Shown here piece after piece: positions 34,928-44,707 of a stretch of DNA of 64,000 nt. The notes below the pieces were generated by a model that was not told where the DNA came from, did not search any database, and was given only the letters and a program-made list of their open reading frames with translations. Every line of letters starts with the position of its first letter. The stretch's first letter is position 1. Origin of the DNA: Streptomyces luteogriseus (GTDB lineage Bacteria > Actinomycetota > Actinomycetes > Streptomycetales > Streptomycetaceae); contig NZ_JACHMS010000001.1 in assembly GCF_014205055.1 (NCBI RefSeq), positions 5,828,001-5,892,000 of the forward strand, read 5' to 3'. A program made the translations under genes and the position numbers.

Positions 34928-36213
34928 ACCTCACCATCACCGACGTTCGGCTCACGCCGATCCTGGTCGCGGACCCGCCGCTGCTGAACACCCAGGGCGT
35001 CCACCAGCCGTACACACCCCGGCTCATCGTCGAGGTCGTCACGGCCGACGGGATCACCGGCGTGGGGGAGACCTACGGCGACGCCAAGTACCTGGAGCTG
35101 GCCCGGCCCTTCGCAGAGCGGCTGAAGGGACGCCAGGTCAGCGACCTGAACGGCCTGTTCACGGTCGCGGACCGGGTCGCGGTGGACGCCTCCCGCGTCG
35201 AGAACGCCGTCGACGTCGGCGGGCTGCGCGGTGTCCAGACCGCCGACAAGCTGAGGCTGTCCGTCGTCTCCGGCTTCGAGGTCGCCTGCCTGGACGCCCT
35301 CGGCAAGGCACTCGGACTGCCCGTGCACGCGCTGCTCGGCGGCAAGGTGCGCGACGCCGTCGAGTACAGCGCCTACCTGTTCTACAAGTGGGCCGGCCAC
35401 CCCGAGGGTGTACCCGCGGAGAAGGACGACTGGGGCGCCGCCGTCGACCCGGCGGGGGTCGTGGAGCAGGCCCGCCGCTTCACGGAGCGGTACGGCTTCA
35501 CCTCCTTCAAGCTCAAGGGCGGCGTCTTCCCGCCCGACGAGGAGATCGCCGCGATCAAGGCCCTGGCCGAGGCGTTCCCCGGGCATCCGCTGCGGCTCGA
35601 CCCCAACGGCGCCTGGTCCGTGGAGACCTCGGTGAAGGTGGCCGAGGAACTCGGCGAGGTCCTGGAGTACCTGGAGGACCCGGCGCTCGGCACACCCGCC
35701 ATGGCCGAGGTCGCCGAGCGCACCGGGGTGCCGCTCGCCACCAACATGTGCGTGACGACCTTCGCCGAGATCCGGGAGGCCTTCACCCGGGGCGCCGTCC
35801 AGGTCGTGCTCTCCGACCACCACTACTGGGGCGGACTGCGCAACACCCAGCAGCTCGCCGCCGTCTGCCGCACCTTCGGCGTCGGCGTGTCGATGCACTC
35901 CAACACCCACCTCGGCATCTCGCTCGCCGCGATGACCCACGTGGCGGCCACCGTCCCGGACCTCCACCACGCCTGCGACTCCCACTACCCCTGGCAGTCC
36001 GAGGACGTCCTCACCGAGCGGCTCACCTTCGAGGGCGGCAAGGTCGCCGTGTCCGACACCCCCGGCCTCGGTGTGGAGCTCGACCGCGCGCGGCTGGCCG
36101 CACTGCACCAGCGCTGGCTGGACGACGACGGCGCCCTGCGCGACCGTGACGACGCGGCCGCGATGCGGATCGCCGACCCGGAGTGGGTGACCCCCGCGAT
36201 GCCCCGCTGGTGA
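34924..36213 (+). CDS. gudD: glucarate dehydratase
   Basis: A 429-residue enolase-superfamily enzyme that converts D-glucarate to 5-keto-4-deoxyglucarate, the substrate of the upstream kdgD. Visible features include the KLKGG motif with the two active-site lysines, metal ligands in LDPNGAW and LEDPALGTP, and the His region MHSNTHLGISLAAM. The length and motifs agree with the GlucD branch. The GTG 34924 start overlaps the kdgD stop, indicating one transcript. Confidence 0.92.
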   Translation: MNLTITDVRLTPILVADPPLLNTQGVHQPYTPRLIVEVVTADGITGVGETYGDAKYLELARPFAERLKGRQVSDLNGLFTVADRVAVDASRVENAVDVGGLRGVQTADKLRLSVVSGFEVACLDALGKALGLPVHALLGGKVRDAVEYSAYLFYKWAGHPEGVPAEKDDWGAAVDPAGVVEQARRFTERYGFTSFKLKGGVFPPDEEIAAIKALAEAFPGHPLRLDPNGAWSVETSVKVAEELGEVLEYLEDPALGTPAMAEVAERTGVPLATNMCVTTFAEIREAFTRGAVQVVLSDHHYWGGLRNTQQLAAVCRTFGVGVSMHSNTHLGISLAAMTHVAATVPDLHHACDSHYPWQSEDVLTERLTFEGGKVAVSDTPGLGVELDRARLAALHQRWLDDDGALRDRDDAAAMRIADPEWVTPAMPRW

Positions 36214-36309
36214 GGCTCGCCGAGGCCGGGGGAGGGGAGCGTGCGGGGGCCCGGCGCGAGCTGACGGGACGGGTGGGCCCGGCGTGATCGGCGTCACGTC
36301 GTCGGTGAT

Positions 36310-36338
36310 GTGGTGCAGACTGGCCTGATCCGCACCAC
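36310..36338. promoter_or_regulatory. inverted repeat upstream of PfkB gene
   Basis: GTGGTGC and GCACCAC are perfect complements separated by 15 bp, ending 15 bp before the GTG start at 36354. The spacing fits a dimeric repressor covering the start region, but no regulator is identified. Confidence 0.35.
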
Positions 36339-36353
36339 GTCAGGGAGCGCACA

Positions 36354-37490
36354 GTGACCGCGTCCACCGCCCCGGCCGGAAAGGGACCGGCCGGAAAGGG
36401 ATCGCACCGCCAGAGCCAGGTCGATCCCCTCGCCCCGCTGCGCAGGCCGGACGACCCGCCCTGGGACGTCTACCTCACCGGCACCGTCTTCCTGGACATC
36501 ATCTTCACCGGGCTCGACTCCGCCCCGGTGCGCGGGACGGAGTCCTGGGCGCGGGGCATGGGGTCGAGCCCCGGCGGCGTCGCCAACATGGCCACGGCCC
36601 TGGCCCGCCTCGGCCTGCGCACGTCCCTCGCGGCCGCCTTCGGCGACGACCACTACGGCGACTACTGCTGGGACGCCCTGGAGCACGGCGAGGGCATCGA
36701 CCTCTCCCCGTCGCGTACGGTGCCCGGCTGGCACTCCCCGGTGACCGTCTCCATGGCCTACGAGGGCGAGCGCACGATGGTCTCGCACGGCCACGAGCCG
36801 CCCCCCGAGGAGCCCGCGCCCGTCTGCCCCTCACACGCGCGTGCCGCCGTCGCCTCCCTCGCCCCCGGCGTGAGCGCCCCCTGGATCGCCCAGGCCGCGG
36901 GCAACGGCACCCGGGTGTTCGGCGACGTCGGCTGGGACGACACCGGGGCGTGGGACCTGGCGGGGCTGCCCGACCTGCGGCACTGCGAGGCGTTCCTGCC
37001 CAACGCGCAGGAGGCCATGCGGTACACGGGCGCGGACTGCCCTCGGGCCGCCGCGCACGCCCTCACCGAGTACGTGCCGCTCGCGGTGGTCACCCTCGGC
37101 GCGGACGGTGCGTACGCCGTGGACCGGCGGACGGGGGAGACGGCGGAGGTGCCGGCCATCGCGGTCGAGGCGCTCGATCCGACCGGGGCCGGTGACGTGT
37201 TCGTCGCCGGATTCGTGGCCGGCACCCTGGCCGACTGGTCGCTCGCGGACCGGCTGGCCTTCGCCGGGCTGACCGCGGCACTGTCGGTGCAGGAGTTCGG
37301 CGGGTCGCTGTCGGCGCCGGGCTGGTCCGAGATCGCGGCGTGGTGGCGGAAGGTCCAGTCCGTCGAGGGGCAGTCGCCGGCGGCGCTGGAGCGGTACGGG
37401 TTCCTGGCGGAGCTGGTGTCGGAGGAACTGGTGCGGCCCTGGCCGCTGCGCAGGGCCGTGCCGACGATCGGTTTCCGGCGCTCGGCGTGA
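36354..37490 (+). CDS. PfkB family carbohydrate kinase
   Basis: A 378-residue ribokinase-fold sugar kinase. The signature DPTGAGDVFVAGFVAG contains the catalytic Asp, and the first signature is GSSPGGVANMATALARLG. The N-terminus carries an unusual extra 30 residues rich in Ala, Gly and Lys before the first strand (VYLTGTVFLDIIF). The sugar is not determined; neighbours (glucarate pathway) could hint at a sugar acid but the glucarate route needs no kinase. It has its own promoter region with an inverted repeat. Confidence 0.85.
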   Translation: MTASTAPAGKGPAGKGSHRQSQVDPLAPLRRPDDPPWDVYLTGTVFLDIIFTGLDSAPVRGTESWARGMGSSPGGVANMATALARLGLRTSLAAAFGDDHYGDYCWDALEHGEGIDLSPSRTVPGWHSPVTVSMAYEGERTMVSHGHEPPPEEPAPVCPSHARAAVASLAPGVSAPWIAQAAGNGTRVFGDVGWDDTGAWDLAGLPDLRHCEAFLPNAQEAMRYTGADCPRAAAHALTEYVPLAVVTLGADGAYAVDRRTGETAEVPAIAVEALDPTGAGDVFVAGFVAGTLADWSLADRLAFAGLTAALSVQEFGGSLSAPGWSEIAAWWRKVQSVEGQSPAALERYGFLAELVSEELVRPWPLRRAVPTIGFRRSA

Positions 37491-37633
37491 GGTGCTCGTG
37501 AGGCGCCGGTGGAAACAGCGGCCCCAAAACCCCTACGGCGTTGTCACTCCCCCGTCGTACCCTGGGAGTCGCGAGGCCGCCCTCAGCTGTGCGGCCGTGA
37601 CGAGGAGGAACCGCAGGCCTTAAGCGCCGGCCC

Positions 37634-38701
<1,068 letters not shown>

Positions 38702-38715
38702 ACACACACAGCACC

Positions 38716-39213
38716 ATGTCGATCGACGTCAACAACGAGTCCGGCACCGAGGTCGACGAACAGGCGATCCTCGACATCGCCCGCTACGCGCTCGCACGGA
38801 TGCGCATCCACCCGCTCTCCGAGCTCTCGGTGATCGTCGTGGACGCCGACGCCATGGAGCAGCTCCACATCCAGTGGATGGACCTCCCCGGTCCGACGGA
38901 TGTCATGTCCTTCCCGATGGACGAGCTGCGCCCGCCCTCCAAGGACGACGACGAGCCGCCGCAGGGGCTTCTCGGCGACATCGTGCTGTGCCCCGAGGTC
39001 GCCGAGAAGCAGGGCAAGGACGCTGACACGGAGCACTCCATGGACGAGGAGCTCCAACTGCTCACCGTCCACGGGGTGCTGCACCTGCTGGGCTACGACC
39101 ACGAGGAACCGGACGAGAAGGCCGAGATGTTCGGCCTCCAGGCGGCCATCGTGGACGGCTGGCGCGCGGAGCGGGGCCTGACCGGCCCGTCCCCGGCTCC
39201 GACGGTTTCCTGA
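38716..39213 (+). CDS. ybeY: endoribonuclease YbeY
   Basis: A 165-residue metalloprotein with the motif HGVLHLLGYDH, the HxxxHxxxxxH zinc site. It matures 16S rRNA 3' ends and supports ribosome quality control. Slightly longer than E. coli YbeY because of a C-terminal Pro-rich tail. It is adjacent to phoH and the CNNM protein, a conserved trio. Confidence 0.95.
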   Translation: MSIDVNNESGTEVDEQAILDIARYALARMRIHPLSELSVIVVDADAMEQLHIQWMDLPGPTDVMSFPMDELRPPSKDDDEPPQGLLGDIVLCPEVAEKQGKDADTEHSMDEELQLLTVHGVLHLLGYDHEEPDEKAEMFGLQAAIVDGWRAERGLTGPSPAPTVS

Positions 39214-39220
39214 TCCGCCG

Positions 39221-40525
39221 ATGAGTCCTCAACTCGCCCTGGGCGCCATCGCCCTGGTGGTCGTGGCCTGGCTCGCCGCCTGCGCGGAGGCGGGCCTCGC
39301 GCGCGTCTCCAGCTTCCGCGCCGAGGAGGCCGTGCGCTCCGGCCGCCGCGGCAGCGCCAAGCTCTCCCAGGTCGCCGCGGACCCGACCCGCTACCTCAAC
39401 GTGGCGCTGCTGGTCCGCGTCGCCTGCGAGATGGCCGCCGCCGCGCTGATCACCTACGGCTGTCTGAAGGCGTTCGACGGCACCACCGAGGCCCTCCTGG
39501 TCGCCATCGCGGTCATGGTCCTCGTGTCGTACGTGGCCGTCGGCGTCTCCCCGCGCACCATCGGCCGCCAGCACCCGCTGAACACCGCGACGGTCTCGGC
39601 GTACGTCCTGGTGCCGCTGGCCCGGATCATGGGCCCGATCCCGTCGCTGCTGATCCTCATCGGCAACGCGCTCACCCCCGGCAAGGGCTTCCGCCGCGGC
39701 CCCTTCGCCTCCGAGGCGGAGCTGCGCGCCCTGGTCGACCTCGCCGAGAAGGAGTCCCTCATCGAGGACGAGGAGCGCCGCATGGTGCACTCCGTCTTCG
39801 AGCTCGGCGACACCCTCGTCCGCGAGGTCATGGTCCCGCGCACGGACCTGGTGGTCATCGAGCGTTTCAAGACCATCCGCCAGGCCCTCACCCTCGCCCT
39901 GCGCTCCGGCTTCTCGCGCATCCCGGTGACCGGGGAGAGCGAGGACGACATCGTCGGCATCGTGTATCTGAAGGACCTGGTCCGCAGGACGCACATCAGC
40001 CGCGACGCCGAGTCCGAGCAGGTCTCGACCGCCATGCGCCCGGCGTTCTTCGTACCCGACACCAAGAACGCCGGCGACCTGCTGCGCGAGATGCAGAAGG
40101 AGCGCAACCACGTCGCCGTCGTCATCGACGAGTACGGCGGTACCGCCGGCATCGTCACCATCGAGGACATCCTCGAGGAGATCGTCGGCGAGATCACCGA
40201 CGAGTACGACCGTGAACTGCCGCCGGTCGAGGAGCTCGGCGACGACCGCTTCCGCGTCACGGCCCGCCTCGACATCGGCGACCTGGGCGAGCTGTACGGC
40301 CTGGAGGAGTTCGACGACGAGGACGTCGAGACGGTCGGCGGCCTGCTGGCCAAGGCACTGGGGCGCGTCCCCATCGCCGGAGCCTCGTCCGTCGTGGACC
40401 TTCCCGACGGCCGGGAACTGCGGCTGACCGCGGAGGCCGCGGCCGGTCGCCGGAACAAGATCGTGACGGTGCTGGCGGAGCCGGTGGGCCCGGCGGACCC
40501 GCCCGAGGAGGAGAAGCCGGAGTGA
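39221..40525 (+). CDS. CNNM/CBS-domain transporter (hemolysin-like)
   Basis: A 434-residue membrane protein. The N-terminal DUF21 has four hydrophobic segments (about 1-150). A CBS pair follows (LVREVMVPRTDLVVI and MRPAFFVPDTKNAGDLL), then a CorC/HlyC C-terminal domain (DDRFRVTARLDIGDLGELYG). The family exports or imports divalent cations such as Mg or Co. It lies 7 bp after ybeY, and its stop overlaps the YjbR start by four bases, so translation is coupled. Confidence 0.9.
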   Translation: MSPQLALGAIALVVVAWLAACAEAGLARVSSFRAEEAVRSGRRGSAKLSQVAADPTRYLNVALLVRVACEMAAAALITYGCLKAFDGTTEALLVAIAVMVLVSYVAVGVSPRTIGRQHPLNTATVSAYVLVPLARIMGPIPSLLILIGNALTPGKGFRRGPFASEAELRALVDLAEKESLIEDEERRMVHSVFELGDTLVREVMVPRTDLVVIERFKTIRQALTLALRSGFSRIPVTGESEDDIVGIVYLKDLVRRTHISRDAESEQVSTAMRPAFFVPDTKNAGDLLREMQKERNHVAVVIDEYGGTAGIVTIEDILEEIVGEITDEYDRELPPVEELGDDRFRVTARLDIGDLGELYGLEEFDDEDVETVGGLLAKALGRVPIAGASSVVDLPDGRELRLTAEAAAGRRNKIVTVLAEPVGPADPPEEEKPE

Positions 40526-40881
40526 CCCCGCAGGAACTGCGCGCGTTCTGTCTGTCCTTCAATGCGGCGGTGGAGGACTTCCCCTTCAGCCCCGAGATCT
40601 CGGTCTTCAAGGTGCGGGGCAAGCTCTTCGCCCTGTCCCACCTCGACGCGCGTCCCCTCAAGGTCAACCTCAAGTGCGACCCGGACGAAGCGGTGCGCCT
40701 CCGCGGCGAGCACGAGGGCCTCATCGTCCCCGGCTGGCACATGAACAAGCGCCACTGGAACACCGTCACGGCCGACGGCGACCTCCCGGACCAGCTCGTC
40801 CGCGAGCTCGTCGAGGACTCCTACGACCTGGTCGTCGCGGGTCTGCCCCGAGCGGACCGCCTCCGCCTCGACCGGCCCTGA
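40522..40881 (+). CDS. MmcQ/YjbR family protein
   Basis: A 119-residue protein. The N-terminus VTPQELRAFCLSFNAAVEDFPFSPEISVFKV and the pattern PGWHMNKRHWNTV are typical. The fold is a DNA-binding-like CyaY/YjbR domain, but no precise role is established. It overlaps the preceding stop (GTGA). It is conserved in this neighbourhood in Actinobacteria. Confidence 0.85.
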   Translation: MTPQELRAFCLSFNAAVEDFPFSPEISVFKVRGKLFALSHLDARPLKVNLKCDPDEAVRLRGEHEGLIVPGWHMNKRHWNTVTADGDLPDQLVRELVEDSYDLVVAGLPRADRLRLDRP

Positions 40882-40917
40882 GACGGGCCCGGGGCGCTCG
40901 CTACGTATGCTCGGATC

Positions 40918-41271
40918 ATGACCGACAGCAGCGCGCTCGACCCCGAGGACCGCAAGATCGTCACCCTGGCCCGTTCCGCGCGGGCCCGCAACGGCGTGCC
41001 GGAGGGCGCGGCCGTACGGGACGAGACCGGACGCACCTATGTCGCGGGCACCGTGGCCCTCGACTCCCTGAAGCTCAGTGCCCTGCAGACCGCGGTGGCG
41101 ATGGCGGTGGCCTCGGGCGCGACGTCCCTGGAAGCGGCGGCGGTCGTGACGGAGGCGGAGACCGCGTCCGACGCGGATCGGGCGGCCGTACGGGATCTCG
41201 GCGGTGCGGGCACGCCGGTGTTGGTGGCGGGGCCCGACGGAACGGTCCGGACCACCGTCACCGCCGGCTGA
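40918..41271 (+). CDS. cytidine deaminase-like protein without catalytic residues
   Basis: A 117-residue protein at the position normally occupied by cdd next to era. The N-terminal LARSARARNGVPEGAAVRDETGRTYVAGTV matches the deaminase start strands. However, the HAE/CAE zinc motif is replaced (LSALQTAVAMAVASGA) and PCxxC is absent, so it cannot bind the catalytic zinc. It is likely a degenerate paralogue with a structural or regulatory role. ATG 40918 is 36 bp after the YjbR stop. Confidence 0.75.
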   Translation: MTDSSALDPEDRKIVTLARSARARNGVPEGAAVRDETGRTYVAGTVALDSLKLSALQTAVAMAVASGATSLEAAAVVTEAETASDADRAAVRDLGGAGTPVLVAGPDGTVRTTVTAG

Positions 41272-41442
41272 ACTTCGCTGTAACCGGCGGTAATTAGGCC
41301 AGTTTTCAACCTTGCCGCCGCCTGCCCCACACGCATCAATGGAACCGTCCATTCCGACGGACCGTCAGGTTCGACTCTCGGCGGTGTGCCCGCATCCCTG
41401 CGCCGAGCGGTCCGCCCCCCACGGAAACGGAGCCGGAATCCC

Positions 41443-41919
41443 ATGAGACGCAAGCGAATCGGAGCAGGTGCGGCACTGGCGGCCGGAGCCCTCGCGGTCA
41501 CCGGGCTCGCCTTCGCCCCCGCGGCCCTGGCCGTCACCCCCCAGACGGCGACGATCAGCGCGGACTGCGGCACCTTCGGCAGCGGCGAGGCCACCCTCAC
41601 GGCCACGCAGGACGGCACCGCCGCCACCCTCACCGTCAAGTCCTCCGCGATCACGGCGCCCATCGCGCTGGGAGAGGACTCGATCTCGTCCACCCTCACC
41701 CTGGTGAAGGCCGGCGGCGGCACCGTCGACTTCTCCGGAACGGAGAACCCGGCGATGGCCGCCGGCGCACCCGTCGAGGTCGGCCCGCTCAGCGGCACCG
41801 TGGCCTCCGGCGACAGCCTGGAGGCCTTCGGCGGCTCGCTGAAGATGACCGTCTTCGGCATCACCATCACCTGCACGGCGGCCGGGCCGCAGTCGCCGGG
41901 CCCGTTCGTGTTCGACTGA
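41443..41919 (+). CDS. secreted protein of unknown function
   Basis: A 158-residue protein starting at ATG 41443 behind GGAG. The Sec-type signal MRRKRIGAGAALAAGALAV, then a hydrophobic stretch, ends with ALA cleavage before VTPQ. The mature part is beta-rich, with many Thr and Ser, two cysteines far apart and no catalytic motif. It is convergent with glnB. I do not recognise a family. It sits, like amtB-glnB, between the deaminase-like gene and era. Confidence 0.7.
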   Translation: MRRKRIGAGAALAAGALAVTGLAFAPAALAVTPQTATISADCGTFGSGEATLTATQDGTAATLTVKSSAITAPIALGEDSISSTLTLVKAGGGTVDFSGTENPAMAAGAPVEVGPLSGTVASGDSLEAFGGSLKMTVFGITITCTAAGPQSPGPFVFD

Positions 41920-41945
41920 GAACGACCGCGAGCGCGGCCCCGGTG

Positions 41946-42284
41946 TCAGAGCGCGTCGGGGCCGCGCTCGCCCGTCCGCACCCGTACGACCGTGTCGACG
42001 GGCAGCGCCCACACCTTGCCGTCGCCGATCTTGCCGGTGTGCGCGGCCTTCACGATCGCGTCGATGACGTCCTCGGCCACCGCGTCCTCGACGACGACCT
42101 CGATCCGGACCTTGGGCACCAGGTCGACCTGGTACTCGGCGCCGCGGTACACCTCGGTGTGACCGCGCTGCCGGCCGTAGCCGCTGGCCTCGCTCACGGT
42201 CAGGCCGTGCACGCCGAGTTCCTGCAGGGCGTTCTTGACCTCGTCGAGGCGGTACGGCTTGACGATCGCGGTGATGAGCTTCAT
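41946..42284 (-). CDS. glnB: PII nitrogen regulatory protein
   Basis: A 112-residue PII signal protein of the GlnK type. T-loop Y51 (AEYQVDLVPK) is the usual nucleotidylylation site; the B-loop is TGKIGDGKVW. PII binds 2-oxoglutarate, ATP and ADP, and blocks AmtB. ATG 42284 overlaps the amtB stop (ATGA), giving the usual amtB-PII pair. The usual third gene glnD is absent; a secreted-protein gene is convergent instead. Confidence 0.95.
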   Translation of the reverse strand: MKLITAIVKPYRLDEVKNALQELGVHGLTVSEASGYGRQRGHTEVYRGAEYQVDLVPKVRIEVVVEDAVAEDVIDAIVKAAHTGKIGDGKVWALPVDTVVRVRTGERGPDAL

Positions 42285-43603
42285 GCCTGGGGGGTGACCT
42301 TCTGGGCGGGGGAGACGACGGAGGAGGAGACCGGGGCACCGTGGCCCAGGACCCCGTGATCGTAGGCCGTCTCGGCGTGCACCGTAAGGTCCAGGCCGGT
42401 CTGCTCCTGCTCCTCGGTGGCGCGCAGGCCCATCGTGGCGTCGATCAGCCTGCCGATTCCGTAGGTCACGCCGAACGCGTACGCCGCCACCACGACCACG
42501 GCCAGCAGTTGCTTGCCGAGCTGGGCGAGGCCGCCGCCGTAGAGGAGGCCCTCGGCGCCGCCCGTCATCGACTCGACGGCGAAGACGCCGATGAGGAGCG
42601 TGCCGATGACACCGCCGACCAGGTGGACGCCGACGACGTCCAGGGAGTCGTCGTAGTTCAGCTTGAACTTCCAGCTCACGGCGTACGAGCAGACGACACC
42701 GGCGGCGAGGCCCACGACCAGCGCGCCGAGCAGGGAGACGGACCCGCAGGACGGGGTGATGGCCACCAGACCGGCGACCGCGCCGGACGCGGCGCCCAGG
42801 GTCGTCGGATGGCCGTCGCGCTTCTGCTCCACGAAGAGCCAGCCGAGCAGGCCCGTGCAGCCCGCGGCCAGGGTGTTGAGGAACGCGGCGGCCGCGAGAC
42901 CGTTGGCGCCGAGCGCCGAGCCGGCGTTGAAGCCGAACCAGCCGAACCAGAGCAGACCGGCGCCCAGCATCACCATGGGCAGGTTGTGCGGGCGCATGGC
43001 GTCCTTCTTGAAGCCCATGCGCGGGCCCAGGACCAGGCACAACGCCAGCCCCGAGGCGCCGGACACGATCTCCACGGGCAGCCCGCCCGCGAAGTCCAGG
43101 GCGCCGAGCCTCTCCAGGATCCAGCCACCCGGGCCCCACACCCAGTGCGCGACCGGAACGTATACGAGCAGCGCCCACACCGGCACGAAGACCAGCCACG
43201 CGGCGAACTTCGCCCGGTCGGCGACCGCGCCGCTGACCAGCGCGGCCGTGACGATCGCGAAGGTGAGCTGGAAGGTGGCGAACAGGACCGTGGGCACCGT
43301 GCCCTGGACGCTGTCCGGGCCGAGCCCGCTCATGCCGACGTGGTCCAGCCCGCCGATGAGTCCGCCCGCCGCGTCCTCGCCGAAGGCCAGGGAGTAGCCG
43401 GCCGCCAGCCACACCACCGTCACCAGCGCGATCGACACGAAGCTCATCATCAGCATGTTGAGCACGCTCTTCGTGCGGACCATGCCGCCGTAGAAGAGGG
43501 CCAGGCCCGGGGTCATCAGCAGGACGAGGGCGGTGGCGGCGAGCAGCCAGGCGGTGTCACCGGTGTCGGCGCTTGCGGCGGCGAGGGTCACGGTCGTCTC
43601 CAA
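42281..43603 (-). CDS. amtB: ammonium transporter
   Basis: A 440-residue Amt family channel with 11 hydrophobic segments. The signatures FYGGMVRTKSVLNM and RPHNLPMVMLGAG with WFGFNAGSA are present, as is the pore His H327 (DVVGVHLVGG). The first of the usual twin His is Glu here (E178 in GGLPVEIVSGASG), as in some fungal Mep1/3-type transporters. It precedes glnB with an ATGA overlap. A GlnR-like box lies 36 bp upstream. Confidence 0.93.
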   Translation of the reverse strand: METTVTLAAASADTGDTAWLLAATALVLLMTPGLALFYGGMVRTKSVLNMLMMSFVSIALVTVVWLAAGYSLAFGEDAAGGLIGGLDHVGMSGLGPDSVQGTVPTVLFATFQLTFAIVTAALVSGAVADRAKFAAWLVFVPVWALLVYVPVAHWVWGPGGWILERLGALDFAGGLPVEIVSGASGLALCLVLGPRMGFKKDAMRPHNLPMVMLGAGLLWFGWFGFNAGSALGANGLAAAAFLNTLAAGCTGLLGWLFVEQKRDGHPTTLGAASGAVAGLVAITPSCGSVSLLGALVVGLAAGVVCSYAVSWKFKLNYDDSLDVVGVHLVGGVIGTLLIGVFAVESMTGGAEGLLYGGGLAQLGKQLLAVVVVAAYAFGVTYGIGRLIDATMGLRATEEQEQTGLDLTVHAETAYDHGVLGHGAPVSSSVVSPAQKVTPQA

Positions 43604-43638
43604 CGGTCCGGGGGCTCGTCAGAGGTTCACCGGCCCTC

Positions 43639-43692
43639 GTTTCCGGTCGCGTACGGGTGTGTTTCCGTGACGTTTCGTTGCGTGAGGGTTTC
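43639..43692 (-). promoter_or_regulatory. GlnR-type box upstream of amtB
   Basis: On the minus strand the sequence reads GAAAC-6-GAAAC-6-GTACG-6-GAAAC (43676 down to 43639), with 11-bp spacing throughout, and a further GAAAC-6-GCAAC immediately upstream (43692-43677). The Streptomyces GlnR consensus is GTnAC-n6-GAAAC repeated. The box lies between divergent amtB and era and fits nitrogen-limitation control of amtB-glnB. Confidence 0.75.
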
Positions 43693-43753
43693 GGAAAGCT
43701 CTCGAAGCCCGTCCGGTACGGGGCGGCTCCGGGGATCAGGGAGAATGGGCGGC

Positions 43754-44707
43754 ATGAGCGTTCGTACCCAGTCATCCGAAGAGCCGGCCGACGCCGTCCA
43801 CAGGGCCGGTTTCGCCTGCTTCGTGGGCCGTCCCAACGCGGGCAAGTCCACCCTCACGAATGCTCTGGTCGGCCAGAAGGTGGCGATCACGGCGAACCAG
43901 CCGCAGACGACGCGGCACACCGTGCGGGGCATCGTGCACCGCCCGGACGCCCAGCTGATCCTGGTCGACACCCCGGGGCTGCACAAGCCGCGCACGCTGC
44001 TGGGCGAGCGGCTGAACGACGTCGTGCGCACGACGTGGGCCGAGGTCGACGTGATCGGCTTCTGTCTGCCGGCGAACGAGAAGCTCGGCCCCGGCGACCG
44101 GTTCATCGCGAAGGAACTGGCGTCCATCAAGAAGACGCCGAAGATCGCGATCGTCACCAAGACCGACCTCGTGGACAGCAAGACGCTCGCCGAGCAGCTG
44201 ATCGCCATCGATCAGCTCGGCAAGGAGCTGGGCTTCGAGTGGGCGGAGATCGTCCCGGTCTCGGCGGTCGGCGACGATCAGGTGGGTCTGCTGGCCGACC
44301 TGCTCGTGCCCCTGCTGCCCGAGGGCCCGGCGCTCTACCCCGAGGGCGACCTGACCGACGAGCCCGAGCAGGTCATGATCGCGGAGCTGATCCGCGAGGC
44401 GGCGCTGGAGGGCGTGCGCGACGAGCTGCCGCACTCCATCGCCGTCGTCGTCGAGGAGATGCTTCCCCGCGAGGACCGCCCCGCCGACAAGCCCCTCCTC
44501 GACATCCACGCCTTCGTCTACATCGAGCGCCCCAGCCAGAAGGGCATCATCATCGGCCCCAAGGGCAAGCGCCTGAAGGAGGTCGGCATCAAGTCCCGCA
44601 AGCAGATCGAGGCGCTGCTGGGCACGCCCGTCTTCCTGGACCTGCACGTGAAGGTGGCGAAGGACTGGCAGCGGGATCCGAGGCAGTTGCGCAAGCTGGG
44701 GTTCTGA
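43754..44707 (+). CDS. era: GTPase Era
   Basis: A 317-residue ribosome-assembly GTPase. Motifs: GRPNAGKST (G1), DTPGLHKPR (G3), TKTDLV (G4) and a C-terminal KH domain with IIGPKGKRLKEVG. It binds the 3' end of 16S rRNA. ATG 43754 is chosen because GGGAGA lies 10 nt upstream; an in-frame ATG at 43745 is too close to it. The final 75 bp are repeated downstream. Confidence 0.97.
   Translation: MSVRTQSSEEPADAVHRAGFACFVGRPNAGKSTLTNALVGQKVAITANQPQTTRHTVRGIVHRPDAQLILVDTPGLHKPRTLLGERLNDVVRTTWAEVDVIGFCLPANEKLGPGDRFIAKELASIKKTPKIAIVTKTDLVDSKTLAEQLIAIDQLGKELGFEWAEIVPVSAVGDDQVGLLADLLVPLLPEGPALYPEGDLTDEPEQVMIAELIREAALEGVRDELPHSIAVVVEEMLPREDRPADKPLLDIHAFVYIERPSQKGIIIGPKGKRLKEVGIKSRKQIEALLGTPVFLDLHVKVAKDWQRDPRQLRKLGF

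Noticed and set aside
36214..36309. Possible terminator after gudD
   Set aside because: GC-rich with repeated GGCCCGGCG, but no convincing single hairpin was found by eye.
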